Below, piece by piece: positions 10,390 to 23,142 of a stretch of 64,000 bases of DNA (positions are counted from its first letter, which is position 1; each line of letters opens with the position of its first letter). The position numbers were made by a program, and so were the translations under genes. Source of the DNA: Ailanthus altissimus (taxonomy: Eukaryota > Streptophyta > Magnoliopsida > Sapindales > Simaroubaceae); contig OX327705.1 in the NCBI GenBank assembly GCA_946807835.1, forward strand, positions 11,314,501-11,378,500, given 5' to 3'. The notes under the pieces are model-generated. The model had not been told where the DNA came from. It searched no databases and saw only the letters and a program-made list of their open reading frames with translations.

Positions 10390-11788
10390 TGTCACGAAAT
10401 TATACACACGCGAATTGTAATCACAAGTGCACGGGTTATGATCAAGTAATAAAATGATGAGTGAGTATCATTTTCACGAGGATTGGTATCCTAAATTAAT
10501 GCTAAGTACAATGGTGTTGACAACTTAACTTTATCTAGAATAAATTAAAGTTTAAGTTGAATTATAGAATTGAAGATGCTTAAACAAATAATTTGGTAAA
10601 TTAAAAAGGTGAGAGTTATATGGTAATAGGTTCTATATACTTGATTTCACTCTACTATTTCTATGTTCTTTATTATTAGTGATTAACAACTAACCTTATG
10701 TATTCATTAATCAAGGGTTGAGACTAATCTCATTATCTCTCTCAAGTGTCGAATAAGACCCCATGGATATACAACTAAGTTGATATCCCTATCTAACTCA
10801 TTATACATACATGCCTTAAGCTACTCTTAAATTACTACTCTAAGTCTATTAGTCTTCCAATTTAATAAACTCAAAGTTCTACTTTTTAAAACAACATAGA
10901 TTAAACTCTCCTAAGTGTATAACTCAATCATTTAAAACATCTAATCAATTTCGCAATCAAATTAGAATCATTAAATATATAAAAAGCATAAATAATAAAT
11001 ACAAGATAGTAACTAATTACATAACAACATCAAAACATAGTATTTAATAGAGTTCCATAAAATCTTGAAACATATAATCTAGCTATCTATAGTGAAATAC
11101 TCAATTACATTAATCTAAATATTTACCAGAGTAATCATGTTCAAACAACATAAATTACAAATATAAACTTGAAATAAATGTAAATGAGATAGAAGGAAAG
11201 AGGAAACTAGTTAAAAAGGTCCTTGGAAGCCATCAATCTTCAATGGTCTCCCACAATCCAAGTTCAATTGTGTTTTTCTCACTAAAAAACTTAGTTTCTC
11301 TCTCTATTTTGTGATCTCCCTCCTCTTTAAATGAGACCTTTAGCTCTCATTTTATAGGGCCAAAATTGGGATTTTTTTCATTGATTAGTGCTGCAGTGCC
11401 AAGATTCTATCTGAATTGGCTTTACGGCACCAGAATTTAGTGTTACAGAGGGGTACTTTTCATGTGGAATAATATTCTTAAATAGTAATTAATGTTTATG
11501 TTTACTGTTCACACACTGTGGCCTTGACGCCGTAGTGCCATGACCAGGGTTTTAGGCTCGGCGGCTTGGCACTGTAGCAAAAATACTATTTATGCATACT
11601 GTAGTAGTCACTGTAGCATTGGTTTTATATTTTTATGAGTTTTCCTCGATCTTTCATTTCAAATAACTTTATTAACTTAGAACCTATAAAATAACATTAA
11701 CACACAATAAAAAATATATATTCTTATTTAATTTGAGCAATTATCAAGTTAAGAAGATTAAAATGATAGATATTAGATATGTTCATCA
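10390..11788 (-). repeat. Element Y 3' LTR
   Basis: 1,399 bases that align with 27188-28625 throughout, for example GATCAAGTAATAAAATGATGAGTG near the left end and AATTTGAGCAATTA near the right. It is bounded by TG and CA. The differences are numerous and many are transitions, which points to an old insertion. Confidence 0.88.
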
Positions 11789-11803
11789 AACTTCCCCAAA
11801 CTT
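11789..11803 (-). other. Element Y polypurine tract
   Basis: On the minus strand AAGTTTGGGGAAGTT sits directly before the TGATGAAC that opens the 3' LTR. An AAGTTTGGGG tract at this place is usual in Athila/Tat-type elements. Confidence 0.65.
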
Positions 11804-13954
11804 AAATGCTTGCTCGTCATTGAGCAAAGAGAGACGATTAAAAGCTAAAATGATAACAAATTATAAGAAAACACCAAACATCAAGTTGGCAAGTGACTAG
11901 CAAATTGTCTCAAAAAATTTTCATGACTACCTATCTTAAGGAAAGCTTAAACATCATAACCGTTTAATATGCTAATCCAATACTTATTCTCACCCACAAG
12001 TGACCTACTTGGTGCATGTGTGAATAGCTAAAATTATTAGCCACATGCACTCGGATTAGTTTATGTACACAAGACAATGAAATATTTTATTTAATTAACA
12101 CTCAATATGCTTGTTTTCACATCACTCTATATTAATGTAGGCACACACACAATCAAGGATTAAATAGGACTTTAGTTGGCTTATAATACATAGTTAGAGT
12201 GAGGGTAGGATAAAATGAATCAATTTTGGCTTAACCCACACCACAGACACATATTCATTTAGAGAATACTCAAACCAAACTAATTGCTTTTCACCTGATT
12301 TCTCCTAAACTTATTTTTTTGATTCCCTTACTGTTTTGTTGTTCTTATTTTTCTTTTCTTTTAAGCTAGGTGTATAGCAAACTCAATTTATACCTTTTTA
12401 TTTAGATTTTTTTGGGAATGTTTTTTCTTTTTATTTATTTATTTATAGATATATAAGTCACTATACTCCTAAACTTAAGCTTTTACAATATTAGAACAAC
12501 CAAAATTCATAACCAATCCTATAACCCTTCTTTAATTCACCCCTTCATTTTTAAAAGTTCACAAAACTCTCTAAAAGGTGTGTTATGCCTATGGCGTGAT
12601 AGGTACTATGAAAGATAATAAAAATAAAGGCTAAGGTAATGATATGATTAGTAAAAAAAAGTGGTTATTATGCTCAACAGGGGTGACTAAGGGTAAAAAT
12701 AACAAAAGTTGGCTTGAAAAGCCCAATCGGTTCAAAGATGGCCTAAAATCATATCCTCGATTATGTATGCCCTAGGATTTCACTTGAGTGATGCTCAAAC
12801 AAGTTCTAGTGACCTTAAGTATTTTTGTTATGCATAAAGGTCTTCTAAGTAAGCATAAAGACTAAATGATTTTAACTACATCCTAAAAAGATCAAGTTGT
12901 TATAATATAAAGTCAAACTTGTCTTAGATTTCCAAGCAAACAATTACAACATTTATTGTTTTTCAAAAGAAAGTAGCATTTGAAATCATGTATATATTTC
13001 ATATCATTGACTGCTAAATTTAACCAACTCACAACTAAAGATGAAAATGAAAAAAACAATGCATGCAAAGCAAAAAAACTAATCAAGTCATAAGGAGTAA
13101 GCATGATACAACATGGAATATGAACACTGAATAGTATTTCCATCCCCTAAACTTAAAGGTGACATTATCCACAATAGCAAAAATATGAGTGAGTAAAAGA
13201 AACTTCCCTCATAGATAATGGCTTAGTGTAGTGGTGTTCGAATGGATGCTTGAGTTGGTGCTCAAAGCCCTTCGAGTGATGCTTCCCAAAACTTAAAGTT
13301 TAATAATCCATAAAACTTGATGATGTTTGAGGTGGGATTTAATGATAATATGGTGTTTAGAACATATAAGGATGAGTGAGGGAATTGAAAGGGTGTTTAA
13401 AGTGGCTTAAGGGTGGTTTGGGAAGTTATTTAGAGGGGGGTTGAAGTGTCGCCACAACCACAAACATCCTTTGGCCGCACCTGGTTGGGTTTGTTTCGAT
13501 TCTTTTTCCATTCTTTTATAAGGTTCTGACTTGTTGTTTTACACATTATAAGAAAGAAAAACAAACATTAAAGACTAAGATAAAATTAAAAATTAAAATT
13601 CACTTGGATTGGCTCTAAAAAAGTGCTTGATTTAACATCTTTGGCTTAACGTTTACCGAATTCATGGTGGATCAAACTGGACTTTGAATGCATTTTGCCT
13701 ATGGAACACTCCTCCATTTTGGTGCTTTGGTGTGTATTCAATGCCTTTGTTAATCTATTTCCTTGAGTTTCTAAGTTCCATAAGGTGTTCATCAATGAAT
13801 AACCCTAACTCTTTTATTTTGAACTTACTTGGAAATAGTTTTAACATTGGCGGAAAGAATGAACCACAATGGCCAATAATTGATTACTCTTCCATCATGA
13901 TCTTGCCATGCCTCATATTTTTACATGTTCGGTACATCTTTGCTTTCTCATGAG
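11804..13954 (-). other. Element Y 3' noncoding region
   Basis: About 2.1 kb lies between the protease relic and the polypurine tract, where an autonomous element would carry reverse transcriptase, RNase H and integrase. None of their motifs can be read in any frame. The only protein-like trace is a short GGVFHRQNAFKV stretch on the minus strand near 13,680-13,720. The sequence is AT-rich and belongs to element Y by position. Confidence 0.6.
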
Positions 13955-14362
13955 CTACTCTTCATATTTGAAGGTCATGTTTCATCATCCAGATGCATAT
14001 TGTCAATCTTCAAACATTTTTCAGAGTTATTTGGCAACTTCAACTCCTTGAAAACCTTCAATATGACCTCCTCATCTTGTACCCTCATTTTAATCTCTCA
14101 CTTTTCCATATCAATAAGAACTCTCCCAGTGGCTAAGTATGGTCGCCTAAGAATAATAGGAACATTCATATCTTTCTCTATATCAAGGACTATAAAATCC
14201 ACCGGCAGGATGATTTTGCCTATTTTAACTAACACATCCTCAATGATACCCCATGGATAAGTTATTGATATATCTGCCATTTGCAAAGAAATTATAGTGG
14301 GCTTCACCTCACCAAGACCCAACTTTTTGAAGATGGATAGAGGCATAAGATTAATGCTTGCT
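13955..14362 (-). pseudogene. Element Y protease region, 3' part, broken by the LINE
   Basis: The minus strand reads MPLSIFKKLGLGE, then LQMADISITYPWGIIEDVL and PVDFIVLDIEKDMNVPIIL, ending with the family's ATGRVLIDMEK and QDEEVI segments. This is the part of the retropepsin-like domain that follows the catalytic region in Athila/Tat elements. The upstream part ends at about 25,347 with ALCDL, and the residues that follow in the family (A-S-I-N-L-M) start here. The LINE therefore landed inside one codon stretch. The frame shown is open for 82 residues, but the gene is split and dead. Confidence 0.82.
14349..14362. other. LINE target-site duplication, left copy
   Basis: GATTAATGCTTGCT here is repeated at 25333-25346 as GATTAATGCTTTCT, one mismatch in 14. 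A duplication of 14 bases is typical of L1 target-primed insertion and far longer than the five bases of LTR elements. Confidence 0.8.
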
Positions 14363-14439
14363 CAAATTTGTTTTTAAAGGTAAATCTCATCAAGCAAGAA
14401 AAATTTATTGAAAGATTAAAAAGACAATATTACAATTCA

Positions 14440-14452
14440 GGGGGGGGGGGGG
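14440..14452 (-). repeat. 13-base G run in the LINE 3' UTR
   Basis: Thirteen G residues on the plus strand (C on the LINE sense strand) stand in an AT-rich 3' UTR, about 80 bases from the 3' end of the LINE. Its exact length may be affected by sequencing error. Confidence 0.8.
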
Positions 14453-14539
14453 ACATAATGGGCCTTACCTCGTAAAATGCTCATAATGTCAAAATGAGAA
14501 AGAAAAGAAAAATAAAGAAGTTTTAGCAAGATTATAACC

Positions 14540-15047
14540 ATCTAAAATAGATCAATGAAATCTGTAATTAGGGTAATCATTGGCATCTTTATGTAGCAAA
14601 TATAAAATTTCAGATGGTGGATGCACCCACCATGTATGATCATCATAGTTCAAGCCAATGTTTGCCAAGCAATCCGAAATAGTGTTCTTTTCTCTAAAAG
14701 AATGAACAAAGTGAAGATGCATATGAGACATACACCACTGACAATTCATTCATCTAGTAATAAGATTCCAAGGAGGATTCAACTTAGGATTAGAAAAGAG
14801 ATTGATGAGGAGCAAAGAATCAGTTACTAGAATCAATTTATGCTAACCATGAGCATAAGCTATATATCAATAGCCATGATCGCTCCCATTATTTCAGCAT
14901 AGAAAGCCGTCTCAATCTATAATGGATAAGAAAAGCCTCCAAGGAAAGTACCTTTTTCATCACGAAAAACTCCTCCACAAGTAGCTCTTCCTGGATTACC
15001 TTTAGAAAGTCTGTATGTATAGTAACCAGTATCAACAACCGGCAAGA
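14540..15047 (-). pseudogene. LINE RNase H-like domain, broken
   Basis: Minus-strand fragments such as GNPGRATCGGVFRDEKGTF and FYAEIMGAIMAIDI (near 14,880-15,010), then HFVHSFREKNTISDCLANIG (about 14,650-14,720), match the plant RVT_3 RNase H-like domain at the C-terminus of L1 ORF2. One frameshift and several stops interrupt it. Its N-terminal edge is cut at 15,048-15,052 by the target duplication of a solo LTR, beyond which the LINE continues at 17,846. Confidence 0.78.
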
Positions 15048-15052
15048 ATATG

Positions 15053-17840
15053 TATTTATATATATATATAAATATACATATTTTATTTGTATATGGGTGA
15101 TACTTGATTTATATATTGTTAAGGATATACTATTAGTATTGGGTTTATTTGCAAGACTTTAGATTTATTTTAGGGACTAAATTGTAATACTTTGAAAGTT
15201 TTAGGGGCAAATTTGTAAATACCAAAAAATTACCCTCTTAGTATAAAAATACACTTTTGAAATCCTAATTTACTCATTTTTGGGTCGAGCTATCCCTTTA
15301 GAGAGAGAGAAGAGAGAAATAAAGGAGAGAGAAAGAGAAGAAGAAGAAGAAAAAGAAGAAAGAATTGGAATTTTGAATTTTAAGAGGTATATCACAACTA
15401 TTTCTCAATTTATTGGTATTAATTAAGTTAATTCCTTTAAGTTTTGATTTCTGAAAATATGTATAATTGAGGATTTGATGTGTATTTCGTAAGATATTGT
15501 GAGAATTGATGATGATCTATGTAGATAGTTTGATAAATCATGATGAATTGTAGAATTTCTACTTGATAGTCTCTTGATCCAGGAATTTCATAAATTGTTG
15601 TAATTAGATTCTGGTTTTAAATTTTGAGTATATAAAATTAGACAAGTTTATGATCATCTAAGACTTTGAATCGATTGAAAATTCTAGATATTGAATTTGT
15701 AGTGAATTTATCAAAATGACCCTGAAATTCTGGAAATTTCCTGTGTAAACAGTATGATACAGTGACAAACAATTTTTGACTTTCTTAATGATCTTAAAAA
15801 ATTACAAATTTATGGAATATGATAATTTTATATGTATAATATGATATACTAAGAAATGAGAATTTAGATCAATGTGGTTAAAGTTTTATGATTTTCTAAA
15901 GAGTGACAGCTCATCGCAGTATTTGATTAACAGATTTTTAAAACTATAGATTAAAATAGTTTTAAAATATGTTTGATAGTGATTTTGAAGTGCAATATTT
16001 ATCATGGATTGAGATATGTGTGAATAGTATTTCTGTGGTAGTTTTATAATTTTTTAGTTAGTATATGATTTTATAAAATTAGGAGATTGAATATTGTTTA
16101 GTAAGTATCTTGATCCTGTGAGGTTAGTAGTTTGGATTCGATGGTGTTTATGGAATGGATTGTGTAGGAATTATAATATAATATTCATATATAAGAAGGA
16201 TATATGAGTTAAGAATGATATATTTTGATTTTGGAGTAGTTGGACATCATTTGATATATAAGAAAATTTTGTTAAGTGTAAGTGGTCAAAATGACAGCTT
16301 TTGAGAAACCAAGTAATTAGACCAATTCAATGTGATAAGTGCAATATGTATATTTTTGTAAGCTATTTAAAATGTTTTGTATGAATTTTGAGACTCATGA
16401 AAGGATTAATCTCAATTGATAGGTTAAGGAGATTTAAGCCATGTAGCTGAAAGTGTTAAGAGGTAAGTATACTAGACTTTTTACTGAAATCACAATAAAC
16501 ATAGTAATTGTTATGTATGATTTTGTAAATGTGGTTAGGAATATGTTTATGTAATGTCAAATTATATTTTGATATGAAATGTGAAGACATGTATTTATGA
16601 ATATGAGCATGGACATACATGACATATATGTGTTTTTGAAAGTGAGCTTTCAAAGTGAAATGTGTTTAACAAAGAGAGCTTTTGAAGTGTAATATGTCCA
16701 TGATAAATATTTTGTGTTTTGAGGATGCTTGAACTCACTGTTAACTTAGTAGGCATTTTATGTAATTTGTGAAGCCTTTATGTGTGGCATTTCCTTCGGG
16801 ATTAGTATATGTTATGTGTTTCGTATGTAGGGAGGATCCTATTGGTACCTAAAGGAAGAGTGAGTCATCACATTCGTGTGGTGGCGTATTGGTGCATGTG
16901 AGAGGACTCACCGATGATCAGGGTGAGGGTTTGGCTTTTACCTTCGGGCATGAGTATTATATATGTGTAATTTAAAGACCTCACTTGTACTATTTCTCTC
17001 ATACGATATGTCACCTATGAGTGACATTTGGCTCATTATGCGATATGTGATATGTAAGTCCTACTAAGTAGTAGTTGAGTGATGGTATTCCTATTATATG
17101 TTTTGAAAGAATATATAAGCGCTTACATGACATGTGATTTAATAAGATTATGATTTTGATTTATCACATCATATCATATATATGCATTATATACATATAT
17201 GTATTTGTATTTATATATGAAAAACTAGTATGCTTATTGAATTTTATACTCATTATACTTTATGGTGATTTCAGGTAAATAAGTTACATGTGTGCTTAGC
17301 GGTTTGGCAAGGCTTCTGTTATTCCTTGGGTTCCCTAAGTTGCTGAGTGTTTCATTTGGGGACACGTGGGATAAGATATTTGATTTATCCCTATTGAATA
17401 AATACTTATGTATTATTTTATTATGTGTGGTTGGATTTGATTTAAGTTTCACCAAATGTGGTTATTGGTTGATTTTAAGTAAGAATTTGCAATGAATATA
17501 TTCTGGGCTTCCGGTAACAAAGTTGCTACTAGTGACGTAGTAGAGTGTTAATCTCTGAGAAAACTCTGCGTATCTCCGCTTTATTAATTGTCCCAGTCAT
17601 AATTCAATTATTATAATTCTGAAAGAAATTGAAATGAATGTATAAATATTGTCAATAGAAGTTTATATTTATATGTTAGGTTATGGGTTGATTTTAGTAT
17701 TGAACTTATTAGTAATTTGCTAAGGATTCCTATGTTGAATTAAAGATTGAAATTTTGTATAATATTATTTATGAGTGCATATAGATTGAATGAATGTGAG
17801 TGATATCGTGTGTCGGATCTTTTGGGTCTAAGGCGTGACA
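15053..17840 (+). mobile_element. Solo LTR inserted in the LINE (Del/Tekay-like)
   Basis: This 2.8-kb noncoding block sits inside the LINE and is flanked by ATATG on both sides (15048-15052 and 17841-17845). Its right end, GGCGTGACA, is common at the 3' ends of Del/Tekay gypsy LTRs. A TATAAAAATA box at about 15,242 is followed by purine-rich GAGAGA repeats, as expected for plus-strand orientation. The left terminus reads TA where TG is expected, which a single transition would explain. No internal coding region is present, so it is a solo LTR formed by recombination between two LTRs. Family name and orientation are inference. Confidence 0.72.
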
Positions 17841-17845
17841 ATATG

Positions 17846-19320
17846 CATTTACTTTAATCCATCAATCTGAAGGGAAATTCTAGAAGATCACAGAAATTTT
17901 TAGAGCGTGACCAAGCTTAGGGTTTATACCTAATCCCTCTAAAATAAATTGGTCCTCGAGATAAATCCAAGACATAAACTCGCAAATAAATGAATATGAG
18001 CAAGGTAATCTGCTTTAAACCCGTGTAGACTATAGCCCACCTTATTAAACTGAAGGCAATTATGACCCGTGTAGACTATACCTAATCCCTCTATCTACAG
18101 CTTCTATGCTGTAGATAGAAGCCAAATGTTATACAACTAAGGGCTAAAAGACTTAGCAAGAATTATAGAACATAGATCTATAATTGGGGTATCATTCGGA
18201 ACTTGTGTCCAAAAATTATGAGCAAGCCAACCCCAGAGATCCTTAGTAGAAGGGCAAAAAACAAATAAATGATCAACCGATTCATAATCTTTCAAACAAA
18301 AGGAGCAAACTGAAACAATACAGATACCACGGGATCTCAGAACCAAATTAGTTGGAAGAAGGTACTGAAGCAGGCGCCACATGAAAATACTAATCTTTGG
18401 GGGAAAGAAATTCTTCTAAAGAGAAGATAAAAATACATTGGAGGTGGTATGATTCTGAATAAAAGTGTAACTCTCTTTCAATGATAAGGAGCCATCCTAA
18501 GTAGAAGTCTAAATAAATTTATCTTCCATCTGATTGGTAGGTAAAATAATACTAGAAATTTGCTCTTTCAAGTTAGGAAAAACATTTTAAAAATAATTTG
18601 AGATATCCCATCTTCCTTCATAAATAACATCAACAATCTTACAATGGAGGTCTAAGGAGCCTTGCCAACTCGGGGAAGAATAGTTTTGTCAAGCCAATTG
18701 TCAAACCAAAAATTAATAGAAGAGCCATTACCAATGATCCACTAAGTCCTTTTGTGAAAATATGACATGATAGCTTTGAAACCTGACCAAATAGAAGAGC
18801 ATAGATAGGATATGTTTCCATTGCTAAAGTCATAATGCCCCTTAAGGATATTTGAGTAAGAAGTGGTTGAATTATGAGTATCCCAAAGGAATTTGAGAAG
18901 GCAAGTTTTATTCAAAACATCTAGCCATCGAAGCCCGACTCCTCCACTGTTTTTAGGCAAGCAGAGACAGTTCTAAGAAACTAAAGACATTTTTTGATTA
19001 GAATGGTCACCAGAAACAAGAAAAGTTTGAGCACATCCATGTAATGTTTTCAAGAGAGAGACTGGCCGAAGGTAGAATTTAAAGCTATGCAATAATGTAC
19101 TTTGAAACACCGTACGAACCAATTCAATTCTACCTGCCATAGATAGAATTTTTCCATTCCAACCTGCAAGACGTGCAATAGCCTTGTATGCAAGGATTTA
19201 CATTTATCCATTCCAACCTGCAATAGACGTGCAATAGGCACTCCCAAGTAATTAAAAGGAAGGCAACCTTGAGAAAAACTCAGAATATTTAAAAGTTTCT
19301 GGTGACGATGCAAAGAAGAT
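17846..19320 (-). pseudogene. LINE ORF2 C-terminal region with zf-RVT, broken
   Basis: Minus-strand blocks: LPFNYLGVPIARLL near 19,240, PKNSGGVGLRWLDVLNK near 18,900-18,960 and the zinc-binding zf-RVT region LPTNLVLRSRGI ... CSFCLKDYESVDHLFVFC near 18,230-18,365. These follow the reverse transcriptase in plant L1 ORF2 proteins. A roughly 57-base direct duplication lies at about 19,140-19,225 (TTCCATTCCAACCTGCAA occurs twice). Stops and frame changes are scattered throughout. Confidence 0.78.
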
Positions 19321-19358
19321 TTTTCAAGAAAGAAAATGATTTTTTATTTATTAACCAT

Positions 19359-20281
19359 CTATCCTGAGGCTGAACCGTAAGCATCAATGAAAGTTATAAG
19401 GGGAGTAAGAGATTTTTGATCACTTCTACAAAACACAAAGACATCATCTGCATATAATATATGGGATAGAGCAAAGCATTCCCTTAGAACCGAAATGAGA
19501 GAAATTTTATTTGTATTTATCAAAGCTTGAATCCTTCTTGAAAGAACTTCTTCAGCTAGACAAAATAGAAAAGGAGATAGTAGATCACTCTGTCTTACCC
19601 CTTTACTATAACCAAAGAAACCTTTAGGGGAGCCATTTATCAATACAGATAACCGTACAGATTTAGGAATAATGGAGATCCAATTAATAAATATAGAGTT
19701 GAAGCCAAAATGATGAAGAATTTGCAAGAGAAAGTCCCAACTGATGGTGTCAAAAGCCTTAGTAATCTCCAACTTTATTCCAATATTTCCACAAAAAGAT
19801 TTTCTATCCAGCATATTAATGCCTTCAGAAACCATTGAAATGCAATCATGAATATGACGACCCCTAATGAAAGCCATTTATTTATGAGATAACAATGTAG
19901 GCATGATACCTGCCAATCTATCAACAATGATTTTGGTAATGATTTTGAAGAAGAAATTCGCCAAAGCAATTGGTCTGAATTGACTGATATTCACAGCATC
20001 TGCCACTTTCGAAATCAGTACAATAAAATTAGAATTTAGATTAGGCTAATAAAGCTCCGTCTGAAGAATTGCTTAATACCCAAGACTATATCTTTTTTGA
20101 TAATATCCCAGCAATGATGATAAAAAAGACCTGTAAATCCATCTAGCCCCGAGGCACTGGAGGAATCCAAGGAGAAAACTGCTAAATGAACCTGTTCATC
20201 AGTGGGAATACAAGTTAAAAACTCATTATCCGCATCTGAAGCAGCATTAGGAATATTATTACAACTCTACACGATCGATTC
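19359..20281 (-). pseudogene. LINE reverse transcriptase, broken
   Basis: The minus strand gives a 172-codon open stretch (19,359-19,877) with the L1 reverse-transcriptase order AFIRGRHIHDCI, then DTISWDFLLQIL, then GVRQSDLLSPFLFCLAEE, then LSHILYADDVFVF. The catalytic YADD is kept. Upstream, RPIALANFFFKIITKI is readable near 19,940, with a stop between. The frame is cut at 20,282-20,286 by the CAGAT target duplication of a solo LTR and continues at 21,843. This enzyme would have copied the LINE RNA at the target site. Confidence 0.85.
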
Positions 20282-20286
20282 CAGAT

Positions 20287-21837
20287 TGATGAACACATGA
20301 AAATGCATATTTATTAATAAATTCAGTTACCATTTAATGTCACTAATTTTAGCATTTTTGTACTTTTAGCTTGAAATAAAGTGTTCTCCTTAAATTGCGA
20401 TTAATGAATGTTATTTGCACAGGTTTAGGTTAAATAGACATAACTCTCAATGTAGAAATTAAAATAAAGAAATTCTTGAACCTGAAGCAATATGACTCAA
20501 TCTTACACAAACTTGAAAAGTCAAATCTAACATTATGAGCCAAAAATTGAGATACAATAGAATCGGTCTACAACTTCCGCCCAGCTTTACCCAACTCATG
20601 TATTTGGACCGTATCTCACAAAATACATACTCAATTGGTATAATTCTTGAAGTTATGAAATACTCACTTAATTATCAACAACGCTTATGCTGATGGTAAA
20701 GTCCAAATCAGCCGTTATCATGGACCAAATTGCATTGCAAGTGAGTAAAATGGTTGTTGGACAAAATCTGATGTATCTTTGGAAATTTGCTTATATCTCA
20801 TTGGATACTCATCCAATTTACATGAACTCGGTGCCTATGGAAAGAAAAGACAACATTCTACAACTTTAATGTTGGCCATAGAGGCTATATCGGTCATTTA
20901 CATTATTAAAAATATGTTGCAAGTAGGTGAACGAGTTATTGGCTTAAAATTATTGAAGATTGATGTCACACATGGCATATTTCCATTCATTGCCTATATA
21001 AGGAGACTCTTAAGACATTTTCAACATTAGATAATTCTCTCTTTTTTTTTTATCATTAACGTGCATTGTAATCTAGGCTAGAGTTCTTGGCAAGGCTAAG
21101 AGATCGACTTTTATGTATAATAAATCTACTTCTAAGCTTTGATTCGTTGTCAAGAGCTACAAATGTTTGTAAGTTTGGTTTTGATTAAACTCTAATCTAT
21201 TTTATTTTATATAATCCAGAGATTATAATTCTCATGTCTTATATATGTTCAGTCATGCTTTTCTTATGTGATTCTTGTTGAATTATAATTGTTATCGGTT
21301 ACATTATTTTATATGTTAATCTTTTACTGCAATATTGTCAAATTGATATATTGTCGATCTTGGATAACACGTAAGGGCAATAAGTGTTTGATATTCAAGT
21401 TGATCTTTTACTGCAATATTGTCAAAATGATATATTGTCGATCTTAGATAACTTGTATAAATAAACATGATTTGTGTTAATATTTGCAAAAGAGTTTAGT
21501 CATATCAAATGCATGTGCTATCAAATGTGCTATATTTTATATATCTTTCGATTTATTGTTTAGATGTAAAACTATCAATTGAGTTATAAACATTGAATCG
21601 AAGTATAAAGTAGATTTATAAAGCATAATTGTGATTCTCAAAGCCTTGCTTAAATCATCATAAGACATTTTCCTCAATTTATAAACAATTCTATCTCATC
21701 CATTTAAATCAATTAATTTTATCCTTTGCTACTGCTTTAATATTTTACTTCACCAACCTAATTTGCTAAAAGCTTTCTCGTTGGATCGACACCTCAATTT
21801 ATACTGCGATAACCGCGTTATATTTTAAGCGTAAACA
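20287..21837 (+). mobile_element. Solo LTR inserted in the LINE reverse transcriptase gene
   Basis: 1,551 bases opening with TGATGAACACATG and ending GCGTAAACA, flanked by a perfect five-base duplication CAGAT (20282-20286 and 21838-21842). A CTATATAAGG box at about 20,993 and an AATAAA at about 21,117 give the plus orientation (U3, TATA, poly-A signal). No coding sequence of a retrotransposon is inside, so this is a solo LTR. The family was not identified. Confidence 0.85.
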
Positions 21838-21842
21838 CAGAT

Positions 21843-23100
21843 CAACGTTGGAACTCCCATAAAGATCACAAAAATAGTCAATAATAAGAGTTGAAACTTG
21901 TGACATGTTGTCATTCCAAATATTATTAATGAGTAATCCCTTAATTCGAGACTTGGTAGCTCAAATCTCAACATAAGAGTGAAAAAATTTGGTGCACTTA
22001 TCTCCCTCCTTAAGTCATCTCACTTTTGCTCGATCACGCGAAAATTCGGATTGTAACTGAGAGATATGGAGGAGTTTTACCTTTGCTGCAGCTTCAGCTT
22101 CCAATAACTCATCCGTGACGCTATCTGTAGCCATATAATTTTGGATAGAAGAAAGAGACTCACAAGCATTATTTAGTCACTCATGAATATTCCCAAAAAC
22201 ATTCCAGTTCCATTTTTTTAAATGTGATTTAAGCACCTGTAACTTTTTGGTGACCATAAACATCGAACAACCATGACAATGAACTGAATTCCAACTATCT
22301 ACTACCACATCATTAAATCTCGAATGATGTATCCACATTGATTGAAAACGAAAAGGACGAGGGCCTGACCTGTTCATAGAGTCAAAGGAGAATAGTAAGG
22401 TTGAGTGGTCGAAGACCATGCAAGGGAGAACTATACAAGAAGAGAAGCTCCAAGTCTCTTGCCATTGAAGAGTAAAGAGAGCACAATCCAATTTGTTTTT
22501 CCATATGACCACCATTTGTCATGGTTCTAGCCCAAGTGAAAAATAAACTAGAAGAAAGAACCTCTAAAAGGTCACAAAAAGCAATAAATTCATGAAAATG
22601 AAAACAAGAACGAGGACTTGGAAATCCCCCTGCAATCTGCTTATGCACCCTTAGCGTAGCATTGAAATCACCTATTACAAGCCAAATGGATAAACCGAAA
22701 AAAGACTTCAATTCTGACCAAAGAGTTCGTCTCTGGATATATTGTGAGGCTGCATAGACAAAAGATAACTGACAGTCATAAGAGTCAATGGAAGTGCTAA
22801 TTATAACATGTTGAGACCCAATTAGATAATATTAGCAACTGCCACCATATCACTCTTGAAAACCATAGCTTTGGAAGATTATTATTTGTATGACCTACAA
22901 AAGAGAGATGTAAGGAGTTCTACAAAGAATCATAAATAGAATGAAGAGCAACCATAGGTTTACTAATTGCCATAAATAATGGTTTATGCTTCAAACATAA
23001 GCTGGCTAATTCATTTCGAGATTGGGGATTGGCACTCCCCTAATATTTCAATAGATAATCTTCATAGATTCAGTTCGCAATCCAAACTTTGCGATTTGTA
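21843..23100 (-). pseudogene. LINE endonuclease and N-terminal part of reverse transcriptase, broken
   Basis: On the minus strand WLVIGDFNATLRVHKQIAGG (about 22,620-22,680) carries the GDFN motif of the exonuclease-endonuclease-phosphatase fold used by L1 to nick its target. Further on, the FFTWAR, MVFDHSTLLFSFD and RPFRFQSMWIHH segments (22,320-22,540) match the end of the endonuclease and the linker. The frame shifts at about 22,500 and stops are frequent towards 23,100, where ORF1 ends. Confidence 0.75.
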
Positions 23101-23142
23101 AATCGCTGAGATTTCTTTTGGTTTTGCTCGAAGTCTCTTTTT